Assembly (NCBI GenBank): GCA_934636435.1
Contig: CAKUAQ010000002.1
Coordinates: 1-64,000 of the forward strand
Direction: 5' to 3'
Source of the DNA: an uncultured Eubacteriales bacterium
Lineage (GTDB): Bacteria > Bacillota > Clostridia > Oscillospirales > Acutalibacteraceae
DNA: 64,000 nucleotides
The position numbers and the translations under genes were made by a program. Below are positions 59,163 through 64,000 of the stretch, piece by piece. The stretch's first letter is position 1. Each line of letters begins with the position of its first letter. The notes under the pieces were generated by a model. That model was not told the DNA's origin. It worked only from the letters and a program-made list of their open reading frames with translations, and made no database searches.

Positions 59163-61700
59163 TTATTCTTCCGCAGGCGTGTCCTCGGCAGGGATATCCG
59201 GCTCGGCCGGCTCGGTGTCGGCAGCACCCTCGTCAGCGGTGCCGTCATCCTCCGGATGCGCCATCTCGGCGTCCTCCTCATGAGCGGTGACCGCCATGGA
59301 GATGACCCGGGTGTCCTCGCCCACCCGCATGACCCGCACTCCCTTGGAGGTGCGGCTGCACAGGCGGATCTCGTCCGTCGCCATACGGATCATAATGCCG
59401 GAGGAGGAAATGAGGATCAAGTCCTCCTGCTCCTCCACGGCGGCGATGCCCACCACCGCGCCGTAGCGCTCGGTGTGGTAGTTGATGATGCCCTTGCCGC
59501 CCCGGGACTGGATGCGATATTCGTTAAACTGGCTCAGCCGACCGTAGCCGGTCTCGGTGACGGTGAGCAGCCGCCCGGTGTCATCCACCAGCACCACACC
59601 TACCACGGTATCCTCTTCGCCCAGAGAGATGGCCCGCACGCCCCGGGCGGTGCGCCCGACCAGCCGCACATCGCTCTCCCGGAACCGGATTGCCATACCG
59701 CCGCGGGTAGCCAGCAGCAGCTGCTGCTCCCCATCGGTGATGAGTACGCTCACCAGCTCGTCGCCCTCGTCCAGATCCACGGCGATCAGACCGCCCTTAC
59801 GCACATTGGCGTAAGCGTCCAGCCGGGTGCGCTTGATGATGCCCCGGCGGGTCACCATACACAGATTCAGACCCTCGGTCTGATCCTCGGTGCGAATCAT
59901 GGCCGTGACCTGCTCCTCCGGCTGGAGGGGCAGCAGGTTGACGATGTTCAGCCCCTTGGCGGTGCGGCTGCCCTCCGGCACCTCGAAGCACCGCAGCTTG
60001 TATACCCGCCCCAGATTGGTGAAGAACATCACCGTATCATGGCTGGAGCAGACAAACATATGGCGGATGACATCCTCCTCCTTGGTGGTGAGACCCTTGA
60101 TACCGCGGCCGCCCCGGCGCTGGGCCGCATAGCTGTCCACCGGCTGGCGCTTGATATAGCCCGCCTCGGTGAGGGTCAGTACGCTCTCCTCCTCGGGGAT
60201 CAGGTCCTCGATATCCACCTCGCCGGACACAATGGAGATCTCCGTGCGGCGCTCATCGCCGTATTTGTCCCGCATCTTGAGACATTCGTCCTTGACGATT
60301 TCCTTGATCTTATGCTCGTCCGCCAGGATTCCCTCCAGCTCGGCAATGCGCATATGCAGCGCGCCCAGCTCGTCCTCGATCTTCTGCCGCTCCAGACCGG
60401 ACAGCTGCCCCAGACGCATCTTCACGATGGCGTCCGCCTGAATATCGTCGAACTGGAACCGCTCCATGAGTTTTTCCTTTGCCGCATTCTGGTCGGCAGA
60501 GGCCCGGATCAGCGCGATGATCTCGTCGATGAAATCCACCGCCCGCTTGAGCGCCTCCACAATGTGCGCCCGTTCCTTCGCTTTATTCAGATCAAACAGG
60601 GTGCGGCGGGTGATGACCTGCATCTGGAATTTGATGTATTCCTCCAGCATCTGCTTGAGGGTAAGAATTTTCGGGGAGCCGTCCACCAGCGCCAGCAGAA
60701 TGGCGCCGAAGGTGACCTGCATCTGAGTATAGGCATACAGCTGGTTCAGCACCACCTGCGGCACCGCGTCCTTTTTCAGGTCGATGACCACCCGCATGCC
60801 CTCCATGCTGGAGTGATCCACCACATCGTGGATGCCCTCGATGCGCTTATCGTCCACCATGTCAATGATGGATTTCACTAGATTCAGCTTGTTCACCATG
60901 TAAGGGATCTCACTGATGACGATGCGGTTGCGGCTGCCGCTCTCCTCAATCTCCGCCCGGGCCCGCACGGTGATGCGGCCGCGGCCGGTGGCGTAGGCGG
61001 CGCGGATGCCGCTGCGGCCCATGATAATGCCGCCGGTGGGGAAATCCGGCCCCTTGATGTGTTCCATGATGTCCGCCAGCTCGGCATCGGGATTGTCGAT
61101 GAGCAGGCAGATGGCGTCCACCACCTCCCGCAGATTGTGGGGCGGGATATTGGTGGCCATACCCACGGCGATACCGGAGGAGCCGTTCACCAGCAGATTC
61201 GGAAACCGGGAGGGCAGCACCGTAGGCTCCTCTTTATTGTTATCGAAGTTGGGGATGAAATCCACCGTGTCCTTGTCGATATCCGCCAGCATATCCAGAC
61301 TCAGCTTGCTCAGCCGGGCCTCGGTATACCGGTAGGCGGCGGCGGGATGGCCGTCGATGGAGCCGAAGTTGCCGTGACCGTCCACCAGCGGATATCGCAG
61401 CGAGAAATCCTGCGCCAGCCGCACCATGGCGTCATACACGGAGGCGTCGCCGTGGGGATGATACCGGCCCAGCACGTCGCCCACGGTGGTGGCGGACTTG
61501 CGGTAAGGCTTATCGGGGGTCAGCTTATCCTCATGCATGGTGTAGAGGATCCGGCGGTGCACCGGCTTCAGTCCGTCCCGCACGTCCGGCAGCGCCCGCG
61601 CCACCAGCACCGACACGGAATATTCCAGAAACCGCTTGCGCATCTCCTTATCCAGATCCACTTCGATCAGTTTGGCAAGGGGGGTCGATTGCTCCTCCAT
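59163..61700 (-). CDS. gyrA: DNA gyrase subunit A
   Basis: 845 residues. Breakage-reunion domain with catalytic Tyr125 in AAYRYTEARL and the quinolone region HPHGDASVYDAMVRLAQDFS (81-100). C-terminal beta-pinwheel with the GyrA-box-type QRRGGRGIKG that wraps DNA. Ends in an acidic tail rich in Glu, Asp, Pro and Ala. I use the ATG at 61700; a GTG three codons upstream is possible. The position equal to E. coli Ser83 is Ala86. A 370-residue membrane-protein gene separates it from gyrB. Confidence 0.96.
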   Translation of the reverse strand: MEEQSTPLAKLIEVDLDKEMRKRFLEYSVSVLVARALPDVRDGLKPVHRRILYTMHEDKLTPDKPYRKSATTVGDVLGRYHPHGDASVYDAMVRLAQDFSLRYPLVDGHGNFGSIDGHPAAAYRYTEARLSKLSLDMLADIDKDTVDFIPNFDNNKEEPTVLPSRFPNLLVNGSSGIAVGMATNIPPHNLREVVDAICLLIDNPDAELADIMEHIKGPDFPTGGIIMGRSGIRAAYATGRGRITVRARAEIEESGSRNRIVISEIPYMVNKLNLVKSIIDMVDDKRIEGIHDVVDHSSMEGMRVVIDLKKDAVPQVVLNQLYAYTQMQVTFGAILLALVDGSPKILTLKQMLEEYIKFQMQVITRRTLFDLNKAKERAHIVEALKRAVDFIDEIIALIRASADQNAAKEKLMERFQFDDIQADAIVKMRLGQLSGLERQKIEDELGALHMRIAELEGILADEHKIKEIVKDECLKMRDKYGDERRTEISIVSGEVDIEDLIPEEESVLTLTEAGYIKRQPVDSYAAQRRGGRGIKGLTTKEEDVIRHMFVCSSHDTVMFFTNLGRVYKLRCFEVPEGSRTAKGLNIVNLLPLQPEEQVTAMIRTEDQTEGLNLCMVTRRGIIKRTRLDAYANVRKGGLIAVDLDEGDELVSVLITDGEQQLLLATRGGMAIRFRESDVRLVGRTARGVRAISLGEEDTVVGVVLVDDTGRLLTVTETGYGRLSQFNEYRIQSRGGKGIINYHTERYGAVVGIAAVEEQEDLILISSSGIMIRMATDEIRLCSRTSKGVRVMRVGEDTRVISMAVTAHEEDAEMAHPEDDGTADEGAADTEPAEPDIPAEDTPAEE

Positions 61701-61756
61701 CCAAATCACCTGGCCTTTCGTTTTACTGTCTGTATATAAATAAGATTACTATACCG

Positions 61757-62869
61757 TTAGTGTTTCCAATACTGGGTGATCAGCCCGTCAAACGCCTCGA
61801 AATCGGGGATACACCGTTTCGGGATGCGGGCGAATTTGTGCTGCCACTGGAACTCCACATACTCCCCCTTGTCCATCACATGGGCGATGGCGTGCCAGGA
61901 AACGCAATCCTCCTGCCGCTCGGACCGGAGTTTCAGGCCCCGATCGGTGAGGGTGAAATGTATCTGTCGGGTGGCGGGGGGCGCCTGTTCCTCGTGCCGC
62001 GGCAACTGCCACAGGGGCATGAGCAGACTGAGCAAGGTGAAGAAAAACAGCGTCGCCAAAAAATACGCGATACAGGGCAGGATGCTCTCGCCGTTCCAGC
62101 CCAGCGCCAAGCCGGTCATCACGCTGAACAAGCCGAATACCGGCAGCCGACGGCTGTAATTGAGGGCCAATGTGCTGCGCAGCAGCTGCTGCAGCTCCTT
62201 CAGCGTATAGGTGACGGTCTGCTCCCACAGCACCGCCGGCTTTTCGGATGCGGTCGGCTCCACCGGCTGCCCCTGAGGCTGCACCCGGCCAAAAAAGCGG
62301 CGATGGGCATTGGGGATGCGGTCGGCGGCCTGCCGCACGGCGGCGGCAAATTCCGGAGTCAGACAGCGGGCCGGCAGCACAATGGAACGGGTGCGGTCGC
62401 TGCCCCAGACCATCATGTCCCGGCTTTCCAAAAAGAATGCCGTGCCGTTGATGGAGATGGACACCGTCAGCTCCTCCCCCACCTTTTCGATACGATCGCT
62501 GAACAGCTGCACCGTGCCGTAATAGGTATACCCGGCGGCGATGCTCTCGTCATAGGCGTGTCCGGCGCGCTTTTTCAGGATCACCGGCTCCAGCACAGCG
62601 CTCAGCAGGCTGGTCAACAGCATGACCAGCCCCAGACCGCCGGTCAGCCAGTCCATGATCCCCTCCTGCACCAGCTCCACCAGAGCCAGCACAATTAGAG
62701 ACAGGCTGAACAGACTCATAATGACGGCGCGGGTCCAACGACCCCTTCCCATCCCGGCAAACCGATCCATCGTATACCGGAATTCGATAAATTCTTTTCG
62801 GTTCAGATCCACCGCCAGGCGGGTGATCGCTGTATTATTGTCCATACACTCCATTCCGCGTGAAATCAT
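61757..62869 (-). CDS. YcxB-like membrane protein
   Basis: 370 residues in two similar halves, each with a pair of membrane helices (about 45-85 and 235-285) followed by a soluble beta-rich region; the repeated pattern LxLxYxxRR / FIEFRYTMDR starts each half. The C-terminus LRSERQEDCVSWHAIAHVMDKGEYVEF resembles the YcxB-type domain, which follows two helices. Function unknown. The gene sits between gyrB and gyrA in the same direction. Start is uncertain: ATGs at 62869, 62854 and 62845. Confidence 0.7.
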   Translation of the reverse strand: MISRGMECMDNNTAITRLAVDLNRKEFIEFRYTMDRFAGMGRGRWTRAVIMSLFSLSLIVLALVELVQEGIMDWLTGGLGLVMLLTSLLSAVLEPVILKKRAGHAYDESIAAGYTYYGTVQLFSDRIEKVGEELTVSISINGTAFFLESRDMMVWGSDRTRSIVLPARCLTPEFAAAVRQAADRIPNAHRRFFGRVQPQGQPVEPTASEKPAVLWEQTVTYTLKELQQLLRSTLALNYSRRLPVFGLFSVMTGLALGWNGESILPCIAYFLATLFFFTLLSLLMPLWQLPRHEEQAPPATRQIHFTLTDRGLKLRSERQEDCVSWHAIAHVMDKGEYVEFQWQHKFARIPKRCIPDFEAFDGLITQYWKH

Positions 62870-62894
62870 TCATTTCACGGGCTCCGAATTAGAT

Positions 62895-62960
62895 AATAGA
62901 TTGTAGCGGTTAGTCGTTAGGAGAAACGGGAAATTTCATGCTGACTGCGCATGAATGGGT
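62895..62960. repeat. single dispersed repeat of the GTTAGTCGTTAG family
   Basis: GCGGTTAGTCGTTAGGAGAAACGGGA, then ATTTCATGCTGACTGCGCATGA. It corresponds to the core of the 79-bp units (GGTTAGTCGTTCGTTAGCAGGAGAGACGGGA ... GCGCATTA) and, inverted, to 59010-59040. Between gyrB and the YcxB-like gene. Confidence 0.8.
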
Positions 62961-63068
62961 TTTCCGGAACCGGGGCGCAGCCCTGTCGCGCACCAACCTC
63001 ATCCCCGCAATCTTCCTCTCGTGTACCCATGCAGCCATCCGCTGTACTCCCCGGCGGCCGTTCAGTAT

Positions 63069-64000
63069 TTAGACATCCAGATTGTCCACATACCGAGCGT
63101 TCTTCTCGATGAAGTCCCGGCGGGGCTCCACCTTATCTCCCATCAGAATGGAGAAGGTCTCGTCCGCCTGCTGGGCATCCTCCACGTGTACCTTCAGCAT
63201 CGTGCGGAAGGAGGGGTCCATGGTGGTCTCCCACAGCTGTTGGGGATCCATTTCACCCAAACCTTTATACCGCTGGATGTTGTCCACCGTGCCGCCGAAA
63301 TTGGCGATCTCCCGATCCCGTTCCTCGTCGGAATAGGCATACTCAAACTTCTTACCCTTGATGACCTTATAGAGGGGCGGCTGGGCAATATACACGTGTC
63401 CTTCCTCGATGAGGGGTCGCATATACCGGAAGAAGAAGGTCAGCAGCAGAGTGCAGATATGAGAACCGTCCACATCGGCATCCGCCATGATGATGACCTT
63501 GCCGTACCGCAGCCGGGACAGGTCGAAATCGTCCCCGATGCCGCAGCCCAGCGCCATCACCACCGGCGTCAGCTTATCGTTGCCGTACACCTTGTCCAGC
63601 CGGGCCTTTTCCACATTCAGCATCTTGCCCCACAGAGACAGGATGGCCTGATAGTTCCGGTCCCGTCCCTGAATGGCAGAGCCGCCGGCGGAATCGCCCT
63701 CGACGATATACAGCTCGGTGCGCTCCGGATCCTTCCAGATGCAGTCCGCCAGCTTTTCCGGCATCCGCATGGAGCTTAATTTTTTATCGTTGCGGGCTTT
63801 CTCTCTGGCTTTCTGGGCGGCCTCCCGCACCCGGGCAGCGTTGACGGATTTTTCCAGAATGGCCTTTGCCACCGCCGGATTCTCGTCCAGATATTCCGTC
63901 AGCTTCACACCGATAAGGGTGTTCACCAGCTTGCCGATGGAGGTATTTCCCAGCTTTGCTTTGGTCTGGCTCTCAAACTGCGCGTCCTCCAGCTTCACGC
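63069..64000 (-). CDS. gyrB: DNA gyrase subunit B, 3' part
   Basis: The last 310 residues or so; the 5' part lies beyond the right edge. TOPRIM motifs ELYIVEGDSAGGSA and IIMADADVDGSHI (Mg2+ ligands), then RPLIEEGHVYIAQPPLYKV, RYKGLGEMDPQQLWETTMDP and the C-terminal ENARYVDNLDV, all standard for GyrB. Normal C-terminal length without the Gram-negative insert. Confidence 0.96.
   Translation of the reverse strand, partial: VKLEDAQFESQTKAKLGNTSIGKLVNTLIGVKLTEYLDENPAVAKAILEKSVNAARVREAAQKAREKARNDKKLSSMRMPEKLADCIWKDPERTELYIVEGDSAGGSAIQGRDRNYQAILSLWGKMLNVEKARLDKVYGNDKLTPVVMALGCGIGDDFDLSRLRYGKVIIMADADVDGSHICTLLLTFFFRYMRPLIEEGHVYIAQPPLYKVIKGKKFEYAYSDEERDREIANFGGTVDNIQRYKGLGEMDPQQLWETTMDPSFRTMLKVHVEDAQQADETFSILMGDKVEPRRDFIEKNARYVDNLDV

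Overview
The window reads as a chromosomal segment of a GC-rich, endospore-lineage Firmicute, most likely a class Clostridia member of the Oscillospirales/Ruminococcaceae kind. The basis is the germination protease Gpr next to rpsT, zinc-ribbon forms of S4, S14 and Adk, a Firmicutes-order S10-spc-alpha ribosomal cluster, parS sites of the Bacillus type, a PyrR attenuator and a class I preQ1 riboswitch. The genus assignment is inference; no rRNA is present.

Layout. 1-4.9 kb: tRNA-Arg(CCG), a large glycoside hydrolase-like protein and a membrane-anchored lipase. 5-11.7 kb (minus strand): a complete F-type ATP synthase operon atpIBEFHAGDC, with a two-carboxylate c subunit (candidate Na+ coupling) and a minimal epsilon subunit. 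12-17.7 kb (plus): an HdeD-like protein, an MMPL/RND transporter, a heptad-repeat partner protein and an alpha/beta hydrolase. 18-21.9 kb: gpr, rpsT, ilvE and a panE-like reductase. 21.9-23.75 kb: decayed remains of a mobile-element 'polyvalent' protein. 23.8-39.9 kb (minus): one nearly unbroken S10-spc-alpha cluster (rpsJ to rplQ) including secY, adk, map, infA, rpmJ and rpoA, behind a long leader that holds two terminator-like hairpins.

40-47 kb: a GNAT-like acyltransferase, the zinc importer znuACB, a QueT transporter under a preQ1 riboswitch, an unknown conserved protein and an acyl-ACP thioesterase. 47-58.5 kb is the chromosome-segregation region: parB, parA, a TRIC-type membrane protein, uraA, pyrR, tRNA-Arg(CCT), a DUF3048 lipoprotein, a second ParB-type protein (Noc-like), rsmG and mnmG, with two perfect parS sites. 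58.5-64 kb holds a cluster of DnaA-box-like sequences, gyrA, a YcxB-like membrane protein and the 3' part of gyrB. A GTTAGTCGTTAG-type repeat family recurs only in the par-gyr half of the window, including a 79-bp tandem array between parA and parB.

Most large operons run on the minus strand, which fits replication entering from the right. Whether the origin lies at 58.5-58.7 kb or beyond the right edge is unresolved, because gyrBA would point toward an origin placed at 58.6 kb. Many core genes start with TTG or GTG behind strong ribosome binding sites; those starts were chosen here over the longest open frames.
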